Below are positions 42,483 through 51,270 of a stretch of 53,708 nt of DNA, piece after piece (position 1 is the first letter of the stretch; every line of letters begins with the position of its first letter). Below the pieces are notes generated by a model. The model searched no databases. It was not told the DNA's origin and worked only from the letters and a program-made list of their open reading frames with translations. Both the position numbers and the translations under genes were made by a program. The stretch lies in contig CACBBE010000004.1 in the NCBI GenBank assembly GCA_902537395.1, positions 1 to 53,708 of the forward strand. The letters are read 5' to 3'. This DNA comes from an uncultured Synechococcaceae cyanobacterium. Its GTDB lineage: Bacteria; Cyanobacteriota; Cyanobacteriia; PCC-6307; Cyanobiaceae.

Positions 42483-43649
42483 TTAATTGACCATTTTGTA
42501 TGAAGATTGCCATATATATCTTCTTCTCTTGATGTCTGACTCAACGGCGACGCAATTGCAAGCAATATTCCATAGAGCTTTGTGTATTGGATCAGGATTA
42601 AAAAGATATGCTTTTTTAAAGGCTTTTTTAATTAGGACAGTTGCCTTTTTCCCATGATAATGAGGGATCGTTGGACATACATGATGAACGACATGGCTAG
42701 AACCTATATTATGGTGAAGAAAATCAAGAACTCTGCCATAAGGCCTGTCAATAGAAAGAAATGCGCCTCTCATAAAGGAAAATTCCGTATTTGAAAGATG
42801 AGGTACATCTGTATCTGTATGATGAAGCCATGTATAAACTACTAGCCAACAATTAACCACTAATAAAGGGCCAAAATACATAGCAATTACTGGAAATAGT
42901 CCATACTTGAAAACTAAAGAAAAAATTCCCACTAATGTCAAAACTACACCAATATCTGATATCCAAACTTTCTTGGCCCATGCTGATGGCCATAATGCTT
43001 TAGAAAATGGTTTAATTGGCCAAAAATGATTTGAAGTACCATATTTAATACCTCCTGTACTTCCCGTAAGTAAATAAGCAGGCCAGCCAAATATTAGATG
43101 TAAAACAAGTTGAAGAATTCCATAATTTTTCTTACCTAAGGAATTCGAAAAATGTAATTCTTTTTCTCCGCCAACTTTTTCTGCAACTCCATTGCCTTTA
43201 ATGACTAAAGGAACGTGAGTTTCTCCATTGGTTATGTTATTTGTGAATCGATGATGAACTGCATGAGAACGCTGCCAAGAAAAATAAGGCACTAGAAGCA
43301 ATGAATGCAGTAAATAACCAGTAATAGTTTCCAATGTCTTATTTTTAGAGAATGCTCCATGCCCACATTCATGGGCAATTACCCAGAATCCCATTGCAGT
43401 GGTGCCTGATAGTAATGCGTAAATAATCCAAATTGGGATCAGTTTTGGGGTGAATGGAATAGATAAACCTATTGCAACTACTAATGATTGAATTAAAGCT
43501 GATTGTAAAAGATACCTCAAAGAAGTTTTGGTATTGCACTTGAAGTAGTGATCTGGGATAACATCCTTAAATTCTTTTATGCTTGGGATATCTTTATCCT
43601 CTATTAAAAGCGCTTGGCCATGTAGACCTGAAAAGTTTATATTACTCAA
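42483..43649 (-). CDS. desA: Delta12-type acyl-lipid fatty acid desaturase (DesA-like)
   Basis: A 388-residue membrane di-iron enzyme with all three histidine boxes: HECGHGAFS (about 94), HAVHHRFTN (about 131) and HVVHHVCPTIPHYH (about 324), the last typical of DesA/FAD2-type omega-6 desaturases. These introduce a double bond at delta12 of lipid-bound oleate and maintain membrane fluidity. Several transmembrane segments surround the boxes. Substrate position is inferred from family resemblance. Confidence 0.87.
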   Translation of the reverse strand: MSNINFSGLHGQALLIEDKDIPSIKEFKDVIPDHYFKCNTKTSLRYLLQSALIQSLVVAIGLSIPFTPKLIPIWIIYALLSGTTAMGFWVIAHECGHGAFSKNKTLETITGYLLHSLLLVPYFSWQRSHAVHHRFTNNITNGETHVPLVIKGNGVAEKVGGEKELHFSNSLGKKNYGILQLVLHLIFGWPAYLLTGSTGGIKYGTSNHFWPIKPFSKALWPSAWAKKVWISDIGVVLTLVGIFSLVFKYGLFPVIAMYFGPLLVVNCWLVVYTWLHHTDTDVPHLSNTEFSFMRGAFLSIDRPYGRVLDFLHHNIGSSHVVHHVCPTIPHYHGKKATVLIKKAFKKAYLFNPDPIHKALWNIACNCVAVESDIKRRRYIWQSSYKMVN

Positions 43650-43897
43650 ATTTTTTGGTTAAGAATTTTGTTAAATAAAAGTGAATTTATATATTCTATT
43701 ATCCATCACAGGCTCACATAATGAAAAGAATTTATAATTTTTTTTTGATAAAGTTTTTACGATTTAAATTTCATCTTCAAATAAAATTATTTGTGCAATG
43801 AATTTTTTATTTTATTCTTTTATCGCAATCTATTTAAATATCTATTTAATTCTTTTTTATCCTGATTGTCTTTGCTCTTCTTTAAAGCTTAATTAAT
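43650..43897. other. Intergenic, nothing recognised
   Basis: AT-rich sequence upstream of the desaturase start; its promoter must lie here. No gene or repeat seen. Confidence 0.4.
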
Positions 43898-44029
43898 TTA
43901 AAGACCGCGTATATACCTTTTAGGTAAACCAGATTGTTTACGAGGCTTTACTAGAATAGGTAGAACAATAACACCCGCCGTAAAAAGACAGATTGGAGCA
44001 ACTACCATTAATATAGATTCTAGAGACAT
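43898..44029 (-). CDS. Small membrane protein, 43 aa
   Basis: MSLESILMVVAPICLFTAGV, IVLPILVKPRKQSGLPKRYI, RGL. One helix and a basic, Pro/Gly-containing tail. Size and layout recall NDH-1 or photosystem micro-subunits, but I cannot assign one. Confidence 0.6.
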   Translation of the reverse strand: MSLESILMVVAPICLFTAGVIVLPILVKPRKQSGLPKRYIRGL

Positions 44030-44217
44030 TAATAATTTTGAATTTATTAATTAGTAGCAGGATTTTTGTTTAAAGTCATGCGTATTTATATCTATTTTGT
44101 GAGAATTTATTTACAATTTTTATGAATTATTAAGTAAAAAAGAAAAAAAGATTAAAAAAAATCAATTTTTTCATAATCCATCCTATTTACTTAAATATTC
44201 TTTAAAAGAGCTTAGTT

Positions 44218-44358
44218 ATGGATGAAGAAAAAAAGTGGATGCTTATGACTTATTATTGTCCAACTCATGGCGATTCAGGTTTAGTAGAACCGATTCAACT
44301 AACAAAAAAAGAAATTAGTAAAACATTCTTAAAAAAAGGTATGAGTTCAAAAAATTAA
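44218..44358 (+). CDS. Small soluble protein, 46 aa
   Basis: MDEEKKWMLMTYYCPTHGDS, GLVEPIQLTKKEISKTFLKK, GMSSKN. The TYYCPTHGDSGLV segment looks like a zinc-ribbon half. Unknown function; single gene. Confidence 0.55.
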   Translation: MDEEKKWMLMTYYCPTHGDSGLVEPIQLTKKEISKTFLKKGMSSKN

Positions 44359-44614
44359 TTTTTAAAATTAAACCTAAGACATCTTGTAAAAGTTCTTAAT
44401 CTTGATTGAAATCTCGTTAATTAAAAAATTGATATCTTAAGTTCTAATTAAGCTGCTTTTTATCAGCAGCATTGGTAAAATATTGAAAAAGAAATATTTA
44501 AATTTAGTCTGATTTCAGATCATAAAAAATGCAGCTTATTAGAAATATTTTTCTAATACTAGAATCAAATTTTTACTTAATTAATAATTTAAAAAGATCT
44601 AGAAATAATAGTTT

Positions 44615-44767
44615 TTAACCTTTATCAGAATCGCATGTTAATTTACATTGATTAAGATCATGAGTTGATATTTTTTCTAAAATTCTCAACATATCAATTT
44701 CCGAAAGCTCTCCATTCGTGTTCCATTTTAAAGTTGTTTTCCTTTGGGGTGAATTCTTTTTATTCAT
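44615..44767 (-). CDS. Small soluble protein, 50 aa
   Basis: MNKKNSPQRKTTLKWNTNGE, LSEIDMLRILEKISTHDLNQ, CKLTCDSDKG. CKLTC near the end. Its start overlaps the stop of the upstream small Cys protein by 8 bp, suggesting translational coupling. Unknown function. Confidence 0.55.
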   Translation of the reverse strand: MNKKNSPQRKTTLKWNTNGELSEIDMLRILEKISTHDLNQCKLTCDSDKG

Positions 44768-44918
44768 TTTGATCACCCCCCTTTAAATGAACTTCTAAAC
44801 AACGAGTAATACATTCTTGATGACCATCGATAATACTGCATTCAGTGATGCACTCAAAATATGAATTAATAGAGTCTATCTCTGTATTCTGGTTTGAAGA
44901 AACAAATGAATCATTCAT
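44760..44918 (-). CDS. Small Cys-rich protein, 52 aa
   Basis: From the internal ATG: MNDSFVSSNQNTEIDSINSY, FECITECSIIDGHQECITRC, LEVHLKGGDQNE. Two repeated EC-x3-C/x2-CITRC pairs (ECITEC and ECITRC) suggest a helical hairpin with two disulfides (CX3C-type). A TTG start at 44969 is possible but less likely. Coupled to the 50-residue gene. Confidence 0.6.
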   Translation of the reverse strand: MNDSFVSSNQNTEIDSINSYFECITECSIIDGHQECITRCLEVHLKGGDQNE

Positions 44919-45132
44919 AATACTGTTAGATTTATTTGGAATAGAGATATAGCACGAAATTATGTTCAAAAATTTAATTTATTAAGTTAATTAGAAAAAA
45001 TAAGTATTATTTCCTAAATTTATTTTGCACCTGAATTACCTTTAAAAAGGAACTCATATTTATCTTTTAAAACAGAAAAGAAAACAATAATTTTGAACAT
45101 TTAATATTAATTTTATTAGGTAATATTCCACA

Positions 45133-45154
45133 AAATCAGCATAAAGACTGATTT
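45133..45154. other. Perfect 7-bp hairpin
   Basis: AAATCAG/CTGATTT with an 8-bp loop in the gap 44970-45206, followed by a short T-rich tail. A weak terminator is possible; nothing else seen in that gap. Confidence 0.35.
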
Positions 45155-45206
45155 ACTTTTCAGTAATTTAGTTAGATGATAAAAAAGTACATTTTTAGAT
45201 TTTCAA

Positions 45207-45359
45207 ATGAAATCAGTAATTAATTGGCTTTCGAAAATGTTAGAAAGTATGGCAAATGCTTTTATACATCCTTTAAAGAATGACTTGCCTCCATCTATTG
45301 GAGCCCATGCATATAGCAGTATTCCTCTAAAAAGAAAATTGAGAAGAAGGTTGAATTAA
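45207..45359 (+). CDS. Small protein, 50 aa
   Basis: MKSVINWLSKMLESMANAFI, HPLKNDLPPSIGAHAYSSIP, LKRKLRRRLN. An amphipathic N-terminal helix, a Pro-rich middle and a strongly basic C-terminus. Unknown function; it converges on the second desaturase gene with a 4-bp gap. Confidence 0.55.
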   Translation: MKSVINWLSKMLESMANAFIHPLKNDLPPSIGAHAYSSIPLKRKLRRRLN

Positions 45360-45363
45360 GGGT

Positions 45364-46470
45364 TTAACTTATTGGAATTAATTTTTCATTTTTATTATCC
45401 CAAATAATATATTTGAAGCAATTTGAAAAATCGCTCAATTTTAAGAATTTTGATTGTTGGAGTAAATGAATGTTTGCTTTATGACAAGCTCTTAAGTTGT
45501 AATTTGGTATCCTCTCAGAGAGATGATGAATGCTATGAAAGGATATATCTGCTAAAAACCAATTTAGCCAATTAGGGATATCTAAATTACTACTACCTAA
45601 AATCGCTCCATCAATAAGATCCCAATTTTTTGTATTTTTAGCATATGTGTTCTCATAATTATGTTGTACGAAAAAAACACATATTAAAATTGCTGCTGAT
45701 AAGGTTAATACCATGGAATAAAATGATAAAAAAAATACTAACCCAAACCATTTACACATAAAAATCCACCCTACTATTACTACTATGTTGTTAATTATTA
45801 ATTCACCTATTTCACTAAAATTATCTCCATAATCAGAAAAAGGTGATTTTACTCTTGAATTAATAGCTAGAAGTTGAGAAATTTCTCTGTTTTTTAATTT
45901 GATAAAAGTCTCTAAAATAAAATCTTTAGTAAAATTATAAATAATAATAACCAGTCCTAATCTAGGTTTTAAAACCAAGTAAAAAAAACCACCAGGGAAA
46001 AGCATCATCCAGTTTCGACTTACTTTATAAATTATTTTCTCTCTTTTTGTAAGGGAATTATAATCTTCAAGACTTAAAACATCTATAGGCCCTTTGTAAA
46101 TTTCCCAATTTCCATTATTTCTATGATGAAATGCATGATCAATTGACCATGACTTCTGAGGAATACCATTAACTAAGCCAAGCAAAAATCCAAAAAAGCG
46201 GTTTAATTTACGTTTTGTAAAAAGAGAATTATGACCGCAATCATGCATTAATGAGAATGTTCGAGAAGAGAACAGAGTTAGGAGAACTATAAAAGGTATC
46301 AATAGAAATCCTTTTATCAATAATGGAAAAGATTGATTTATTATTTGGTAGATGATTAACCAAATAGAAATTATTGGAATTATTGTAGAAATAATTTGAT
46401 AGGAGGCTCTAATATTATTTCTTTTTAGAAATGGCTTTATTAAAAAATCACCTCTATTTAAATTAAGCAT
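45364..46470 (-). CDS. Fatty-acid-desaturase-family protein (second, divergent)
   Basis: A 368-residue membrane protein with three histidine boxes in desaturase order: MHDCGHNSLFTKR (about 75), DHAFHHRNNGNWE (about 112) and FHSIHHLSERIPNYN (about 320). Box 1 and 3 differ from the DesA-like protein at 42483, so it is another subfamily. It could act on lipids, carotenoids or other hydrophobic substrates. About six membrane segments. Substrate cannot be inferred. Confidence 0.78.
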   Translation of the reverse strand: MLNLNRGDFLIKPFLKRNNIRASYQIISTIIPIISIWLIIYQIINQSFPLLIKGFLLIPFIVLLTLFSSRTFSLMHDCGHNSLFTKRKLNRFFGFLLGLVNGIPQKSWSIDHAFHHRNNGNWEIYKGPIDVLSLEDYNSLTKREKIIYKVSRNWMMLFPGGFFYLVLKPRLGLVIIIYNFTKDFILETFIKLKNREISQLLAINSRVKSPFSDYGDNFSEIGELIINNIVVIVGWIFMCKWFGLVFFLSFYSMVLTLSAAILICVFFVQHNYENTYAKNTKNWDLIDGAILGSSNLDIPNWLNWFLADISFHSIHHLSERIPNYNLRACHKANIHLLQQSKFLKLSDFSNCFKYIIWDNKNEKLIPIS

Positions 46471-46550
46471 ATTTCTCTTATTTTTTTGATGGTAACAATT
46501 TTTAAAAAGTATTGATTATTAAATAACAATAAAATATTTAAAACATCAGA

Positions 46551-46706
46551 CTAAAGAATAAATTCTTTAGACATAGTTCTCAATTGATCTAGATTTAATC
46601 TTTCTAAGTAATTTTTAAAATCACTAAGATTTCTATGAGAGCCAGAATTTTTACTCTCATAAAGAAGGCTATTAGAAATTAAATCAATAAGATGATCTTT
46701 ATCCAT
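46551..46706 (-). CDS. 51-aa small protein (paralogue of 25991-26146)
   Basis: MDKDHLIDLISNSLLYESKN to LNLDQLRTMSKEFIL. Same length as the island paralogue, with the N-terminal MDK-HLIDLISNS and C-terminal SKEFIL conserved and a variable middle. Function unknown. Its presence 20 kb away, outside the island, suggests the island copy was derived from it or vice versa. Confidence 0.7.
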   Translation of the reverse strand: MDKDHLIDLISNSLLYESKNSGSHRNLSDFKNYLERLNLDQLRTMSKEFIL

Positions 46707-46790
46707 AACTCCTTATAGACCATAATTCCTGTTTAAAAAATTAAGGTCTTGAATTCGAGATCATTAACTTATCTTTAAAAAAGTAATTTT

Positions 46791-47009
46791 TTACAAATTT
46801 TTTAAATCTTGCTCTATTTTTTCTAATCTTTCATTTAAATCTTTTTTTTCATTAATTAAGGCTTTTTTCTTTTCTGCAAGCTCTTTGTTCAAAGGAGAAT
46901 TAAAATATTTTTGGTAAGAAACAAAAAAAACTGCTATTGCTACTGCAATACCAAGAGCACCAATTATTAAGATTGGAGATGAAGGAAAGTCATAAAATGG
47001 AATTGACAA
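46791..47009 (-). CDS. Membrane-anchored coiled-coil protein, 72 aa
   Basis: MSIPFYDFPSSPILIIGALG, IAVAIAVFFVSYQKYFNSPL, then a charged heptad-rich helix (ELAEKKKALINEKKDLNERL). One transmembrane helix (about 13-30) and a cytoplasmic coiled coil. Unknown family, plausible membrane-complex partner. Confidence 0.65.
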   Translation of the reverse strand: MSIPFYDFPSSPILIIGALGIAVAIAVFFVSYQKYFNSPLNKELAEKKKALINEKKDLNERLEKIEQDLKNL

Positions 47010-47216
47010 TGTATTTTAATAAAAACAAATTCTAGCTATCTCATGAAAAAAAAAATGAGTAATAAATACTTATTCTTTACGAAGTTTTATGGGTAATCAT
47101 GTCCATTTTGTAAAAAATAAATAAGGTTTATCTTTAATAAAATTATAAAAATAAGTAATTGTACAGCTGTCAAAGAATGAATAACTAATAATGATTAAGC
47201 TAGTAAAAAATTTTTT

Positions 47217-47534
47217 ATGAAGAAAATCATAAATAAAAAACATAATAAAAATGAACCATGGTTTAAATGGTTAACGAGAAAACTTAATTCTTATGAAGCT
47301 TTTGAGGATTTCCAATCAGGCAAGAATCCTCGAGATGTTGCAGAGGATTTTATTTCTAGAAATAGTATTGCTATTTCAGAAGTATTCGAGGATTTTGATC
47401 AAGAAGATAAAGATACACTCGATCAGTTTCTTAAATTAACCGAATGCGAGATGCATGTTTTTAGAATTATTGAAAAACATGTAGAGTTAAGAAACAAGAT
47501 TAGATTTGTAGATTTTAAAAAAAAGAAAAAATAA
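47217..47534 (+). CDS. Hypothetical soluble protein, 105 aa
   Basis: MKKIINKKHNKNEPWFKWLT, RKLNSYEAFEDFQSGKNPRD, VAEDFISRNSIAISEVFEDF, ending with a Lys-rich tail. Predicted mostly helical; a short KNPRDVAEDF segment may be a functional motif. No family recognised; it converges on the DUF805 gene with an 11-bp gap. Confidence 0.6.
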   Translation: MKKIINKKHNKNEPWFKWLTRKLNSYEAFEDFQSGKNPRDVAEDFISRNSIAISEVFEDFDQEDKDTLDQFLKLTECEMHVFRIIEKHVELRNKIRFVDFKKKKK

Positions 47535-47545
47535 AGAGTTAATTT

Positions 47546-47875
47546 CTATATAAGTTTATTTTTCCCATTACCGGTTTTACCAAAGCCTAACCAGATTAAC
47601 CACAATATCCATCCGAAGATAGGTATTAAATTAATAAAGATCCATTTCCAATCTTTTCCAAAATCTCTGATTCTTCTTATATCAATAGCTATTTGAGGAA
47701 CAATACAAACAAGTCCATAAGCATTGAAACCAAAAATTTTTAAAAATATTGGGATAGTTAGGAAAGAAATTATAAGATTAGCTAATTGAACTAACCACCA
47801 GTCTGATCGAGATGTGAATCCTTTGAAGTCTGTAGCTTTAATCCAAAACTCCTTATATGCATTTAAAAAAGTCAT
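47546..47875 (-). CDS. DUF805 membrane protein
   Basis: A 109-residue protein with three or four helices and the family pattern: FKGFTSRSDWWLVQLANLII, a central hydrophobic pair, IDIRRIRDFGKDWKWIFINL (the DxRRLHD-like loop), IPIFGWILWLIWLGFGKTG. DUF805 proteins are inner-membrane proteins of unknown function. Confidence 0.82.
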   Translation of the reverse strand: MTFLNAYKEFWIKATDFKGFTSRSDWWLVQLANLIISFLTIPIFLKIFGFNAYGLVCIVPQIAIDIRRIRDFGKDWKWIFINLIPIFGWILWLIWLGFGKTGNGKNKLI

Positions 47876-47947
47876 TAATTATAAATTAAAAATTCAGAGA
47901 ATTTAAAATTGTTAATTTAATCTTCAATTTAACAAAATGTTATTTAT

Positions 47948-48115
47948 TTACTTAATAGGATCAAATAAATTCATATCATTTGAATCTTGTTTTTGGATAT
48001 CATCTTGATTTGGTAATGAACAGAATCCGTCTTTGCAAATCATCTTTTCTTTTGAAATACTTGAAGTCTGTGAGAATATATTTTTGTTATTTTTACTTGA
48101 AGATTCTTTCAGCAT
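47948..48115 (-). CDS. Small protein with Cys motif, 55 aa
   Basis: MLKESSSKNNKNIFSQTSSI, SKEKMICKDGFCSLPNQDDI, QKQDSNDMNLFDPIK. A C-KDGFC-SLP hairpin-like motif in an otherwise low-complexity soluble peptide. I recall CxDGFCxLP motifs in other picocyanobacterial small proteins. Unknown function. A plus-strand frame here is a shadow. Confidence 0.6.
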   Translation of the reverse strand: MLKESSSKNNKNIFSQTSSISKEKMICKDGFCSLPNQDDIQKQDSNDMNLFDPIK

Positions 48116-48542
48116 TTATAAAAAAATTAAATCCAATATTAAATTAATAACTCAATTTATTTTTATAGGCAACAAAATTAATAATTATTATTTATTCACT
48201 TTTTTTGATTTGGCAAGTCTCTCCAAAATAGCGCCATTATATAAATGAATAAAGATATAGAACAGATATACAGTAAAGAATTTAGATGCATGTTTACTTT
48301 TTAAAGTAATTACTAAAAGAAGGTTTTCCAAAAAAATGAGATATCAATAGATTGGTAATTGTTTAACTTAGCAATCTTACAAATTCTAGTGTTTATTTAG
48401 GTTTTTTATGATTTTCACAAACTTTCATAAGGAAAAGTTTTTAAATATTAGGAATAAATCTTTTTATTTAATAAAACTTATAAATCTAAAAGTTTAATAA
48501 ATCAAATGAAAATCCCATATTTTTAAACGTTTTTAGTGATAT
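48116..48542. other. Intergenic, nothing recognised
   Basis: 427 bp, very AT-rich; no credible gene, repeat or terminator seen. Confidence 0.4.
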
Positions 48543-48680
48543 TTAAGATTTATCCTTTTTTATATCTGTAAGAGCTTTTCTTCCTTCTTTAAGGGTTCTC
48601 AAGAAAAGCCAAGAAAAAGAGGAAATAATAAAAATAGTAAGCGTTATAAATGAAATAAGTGTAATATCGATACTAATCAA
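48543..48680 (-). CDS. Small membrane protein, 45 aa (TTG start)
   Basis: MISIDITLISFITLTIFIIS, SFSWLFLRTLKEGRKALTDI, KKDKS. One N-terminal helix and a basic amphipathic tail. There is no in-frame ATG. The membrane-tail design matches neighbours, but the start is uncertain. Confidence 0.45.
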   Translation of the reverse strand: MISIDITLISFITLTIFIISSFSWLFLRTLKEGRKALTDIKKDKS

Positions 48681-48727
48681 TTTAATGGAACTGTTTTAAA
48701 GGTTGTAATTTAAAACCTAATGTTATT

Positions 48728-48910
48728 TCAAGTGTTAGATCTAGAGTAAGCAGGAATAAGCATCCCACCATCTTGATCATCATTATTATCATCATCAAAA
48801 CCACCTCCAAGTAGTAATTCAATGATTACAAGCACAGCTAATGGGTAGAGACACCATAATATCGCTGTAAATGGAGTTACTGAGGAAGATGCCGAATAGA
48901 ATTCTGTCAT
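48728..48910 (-). CDS. Small membrane protein with Asp-rich DDQDGG motif, 60 aa
   Basis: MTEFYSASSSVTPFTAILWC, LYPLAVLVIIELLLGGGFDD, DNNDDQDGGMLIPAYSRSNT. One transmembrane helix followed by an acidic D/N-rich loop and GGMLIPAY tail. The loop motif D-D-Q-D-G-G-x-L-I recurs in an unrelated small membrane peptide at 50047. Possible divalent-cation site. Confidence 0.65.
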   Translation of the reverse strand: MTEFYSASSSVTPFTAILWCLYPLAVLVIIELLLGGGFDDDNNDDQDGGMLIPAYSRSNT

Positions 48911-49192
48911 ATTTAAATAGTAATCTAAAGAAATAACAATTGTGGATCCTTTGGCGAGTGTTATTTTTATTGCGATAAATTATCTTTTAACTTTTTTTCT
49001 TTCATACAAATAAATCTAGGATTTATATTGATGTTCTTATATTTGAATTATAAATTTAAATAATAATTTTCTTGAATCTACTGAGCAACTAATAATGACA
49101 TAATGAATCGCGAAATTGTTATTTTTTATACTTAACATTAATTGTACAATTCTGATTCAAAAACTAATATTTATCTTGATTTTATAAATTCT

Positions 49193-49324
49193 ATGTTTTC
49201 TTTCACTTTTGATCCTTTGGCTGCGATATTTGGTATTTCAGGAATTGTTGGCTTCTTTTTCTTCGTTTCTGCTGCTAAGGGGACTTCAAGTATCAATACA
49301 AAACCAAAAAAGGAATTAGATTAG
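49193..49324 (+). CDS. Small membrane protein, 43 aa
   Basis: From the ATG: MFSFTFDPLAAIFGISGIVG, FFFFVSAAKGTSSINTKPKK, ELD. One Gly-rich transmembrane helix. A TTG start at 49142 would add 17 soluble residues. Similar in layout to photosystem micro-subunits but not assignable. Confidence 0.55.
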   Translation: MFSFTFDPLAAIFGISGIVGFFFFVSAAKGTSSINTKPKKELD

Positions 49325-49384
49325 AACCTATTTAGTCGGACAAATAAATTTAGATTTGAAATCTATTTTCAAAATGCTTGTTAA

Positions 49385-49558
49385 TTATTCCTTATTCCAT
49401 TGTCTAGAAATAAACTCAAGAAAATCTTTTAGGTCCTCTTCAGGACAATTCGTTTCTTTTTGTAAATCAATGCAAATTTGCTTAATATTTTCAAAGGCCT
49501 TTTTTACTATTTCGTTTTTTTCGATAACCTCAAAATATTCTTGATCAGTAAAAGGCAT
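49385..49558 (-). CDS. Small acidic helical protein, 57 aa
   Basis: MPFTDQEYFEVIEKNEIVKK, AFENIKQICIDLQKETNCPE, EDLKDFLEFISRQWNKE. Soluble, predicted three-helix; two cysteines. Plausible genuine gene of unknown function. A plus-strand frame over it is a shadow. Confidence 0.55.
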   Translation of the reverse strand: MPFTDQEYFEVIEKNEIVKKAFENIKQICIDLQKETNCPEEDLKDFLEFISRQWNKE

Positions 49559-49651
49559 AATATTAGTTCCCCTTTTGAAAATTATTTATTAACCATATTT
49601 TATCTGCATTGACTTGACAGTAAAGAAAGAAAAAAATCTTTTTTCTTGAAT

Positions 49652-49927
49652 TTAGCTACCCAATCGATAATGTTTTTTAATACTTTTGGTTACCTCCCAT
49701 TCGCAGTAAAGTCCAGCAGGAAACTCAACTAGATCTCCTGCTTTAATCACATATATGTCTCCGTTTTGGGTACTTATTTTCGCTTGACCTTCAATAATTA
49801 AGCAAATTTCCTTATCATCGTATTTCCATTGAAATTTGCTTGGCTCACATTCCCAAATAGGCCAACTTTTTATTCCATACTGAATTATTACGCTTGCACT
49901 ACAGGGGGAAGTTATTAGAACTTTCAC
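49652..49927 (-). CDS. Cupin_3 (DUF861) protein
   Basis: A 91-residue single cupin: WPIWECEPSKFQWKYDDKEI, CLIIEGQAKISTQNGDIYVI, KAGDLVEFPAGLYCEWEVTK. EutQ/ureidoglycine-aminohydrolase-type DUF861 proteins share this W-x-CEP...EGxAxI...GD-x-FPAG pattern. The role is unknown in cyanobacteria. Confidence 0.82.
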   Translation of the reverse strand: MKVLITSPCSASVIIQYGIKSWPIWECEPSKFQWKYDDKEICLIIEGQAKISTQNGDIYVIKAGDLVEFPAGLYCEWEVTKSIKKHYRLGS

Positions 49928-50046
49928 GAAATAGTTCGGATGTGTTTTTTCATTTTACAAATAAAAGAAATATTTATTTTCGAGAATGTGTATTTCTTTA
50001 CTGTCTTTTATTTTTTTTCGTTTATCATAAAAAAAATTTCTAATTT

Positions 50047-50181
50047 ATGGATGAGCTTTCTGTATTGTCAATTTCGCTATCTATAGCTTCTTTAGGAATA
50101 TTTTTTTTATTTTTCGCTTCAAATGATGATGATGACCAAGATGGAGGTAAGTTGATTAAATCATTAGAAAGAATTAATTAA
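50047..50181 (+). CDS. Micro membrane protein with DDQDGG motif, 44 aa
   Basis: MDELSVLSISLSIASLGIFF, LFFASNDDDDQDGGKLIKSL, ERIN. One transmembrane helix followed by DDDDQDGGKLI, closely matching DDNNDDQDGGMLI in the protein at 48728. Its end overlaps the end of a convergent small gene by 4 bp. Confidence 0.6.
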   Translation: MDELSVLSISLSIASLGIFFLFFASNDDDDQDGGKLIKSLERIN

Positions 50182-50300
50182 TTCCAAGTAAATAAAATAT
50201 TTAATAGAGATTTATAACCTATAAAGCCAGCATAAATGCAGCTTAAAAAAATAACATAAACTTCCAATGTGCCGAGTCTTTTTTTCTTTAATGTTTTCAT
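50178..50300 (-). CDS. Small membrane protein, 40 aa
   Basis: MKTLKKKRLGTLEVYVIFLS, CIYAGFIGYKSLLNILFTWN. A basic N-terminus and one helix. It overlaps the convergent 44-residue gene by 4 bp. Unknown function; a coding call rests on the positive-inside pattern only. Confidence 0.45.
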   Translation of the reverse strand: MKTLKKKRLGTLEVYVIFLSCIYAGFIGYKSLLNILFTWN

Positions 50301-50377
50301 TGTTTTGAGTGTCTATAGAGTAATTTTATTTAATTTGATTTTTATTAACATGAGTATTTTTTACATTAACTCAGAGA

Positions 50378-51250
50378 TTAAAGAATTATTAATGTCAAGC
50401 CAAAAAATAAAAAACAAGTAAAAAATATTATTTTTTTGGTAATTTCTCTTTCCTCAGTCTTAGCAAAAAATAAGGAAATTACTGGAGATATGCTTAATAA
50501 AGCCCATCCTACTCCTAGGGGAAGGGTTTTAAAAACAACTTGTTGAAGAAATATTCCTATATTTGTTCCAAGAAGTATTGAAATAAAAAATCTTTTTTGT
50601 TGTTTTTTGTCTATGTTTTTTAAGAAAAAATTAATCTTAAATCCTTTTAGACTAATTAAAAAAATTATTGCACCTAATAATCTTATTTCAGTTGTAAGGA
50701 AAGGAGATAAATTGCTTTGAAGGAAAACCATCCTTGATAAAAGACCTCCAAGAACAGCGCATAAAACTGATAAAAAAGGAAAAGCAAAAATCTTAAAGTT
50801 ATTTTTTTCTGAGAAAGAGGAGTTTTCCTCTTTAAAATCGTTACCTTTTTTGAGAATTATGAATAGCGAAATCGTTACTATAATTATTCCAACCCATGAC
50901 TTAGTTGTTAAATTTTCATTAATAAAAAATTCCCCTGATAAAGCTGCCATTACCGGAGAAAGAGTTTCTATAGATAAAGTTTTTCTTGTGCCAATTGTTT
51001 GTAGTGACTTTAAATAGAAAGTATCACCTAAACCAATACCTATTATTCCACTAATTAGTAGGATAAATATGTTTTTTAATTCAGTTGTAGAACTTAGATT
51101 GATAAAAGCAGGTATAAAAATTAAAAAAGCTATTATATTTTTTATTAAATTAATATCTATTGATTTATATTTTTGAGTTTGCGAGCGCCAAATAAAGCAC
51201 GCATATGTCCAAGATGTAGCAGCTCCAAAAGCAGAAAGGATTCCAATCAA
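50378..51250 (-). CDS. EamA/DMT-superfamily transporter
   Basis: A 290-residue protein with ten hydrophobic segments in two EamA repeats. The first repeat includes GIIGIGLGDTFYLKSLQTIG and LSPVMAALSGEFFINENLTT; the second, LLGTNIGIFLQQVVFKTLPL and LSISPVISLFFAKTEER. The internal duplication is typical of drug/metabolite transporters. Substrate unknown. Confidence 0.8.
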   Translation of the reverse strand: MIGILSAFGAATSWTYACFIWRSQTQKYKSIDINLIKNIIAFLIFIPAFINLSSTTELKNIFILLISGIIGIGLGDTFYLKSLQTIGTRKTLSIETLSPVMAALSGEFFINENLTTKSWVGIIIVTISLFIILKKGNDFKEENSSFSEKNNFKIFAFPFLSVLCAVLGGLLSRMVFLQSNLSPFLTTEIRLLGAIIFLISLKGFKINFFLKNIDKKQQKRFFISILLGTNIGIFLQQVVFKTLPLGVGWALLSISPVISLFFAKTEEREITKKIIFFTCFLFFGLTLIIL

Positions 51251-51270
51251 AACGAATAATTTTTAAAATT

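Noticed and set aside
48033-48248. 71-codon plus-strand frame
   Set aside because: It is antisense to the 55-residue Cys-motif gene, which is better supported.
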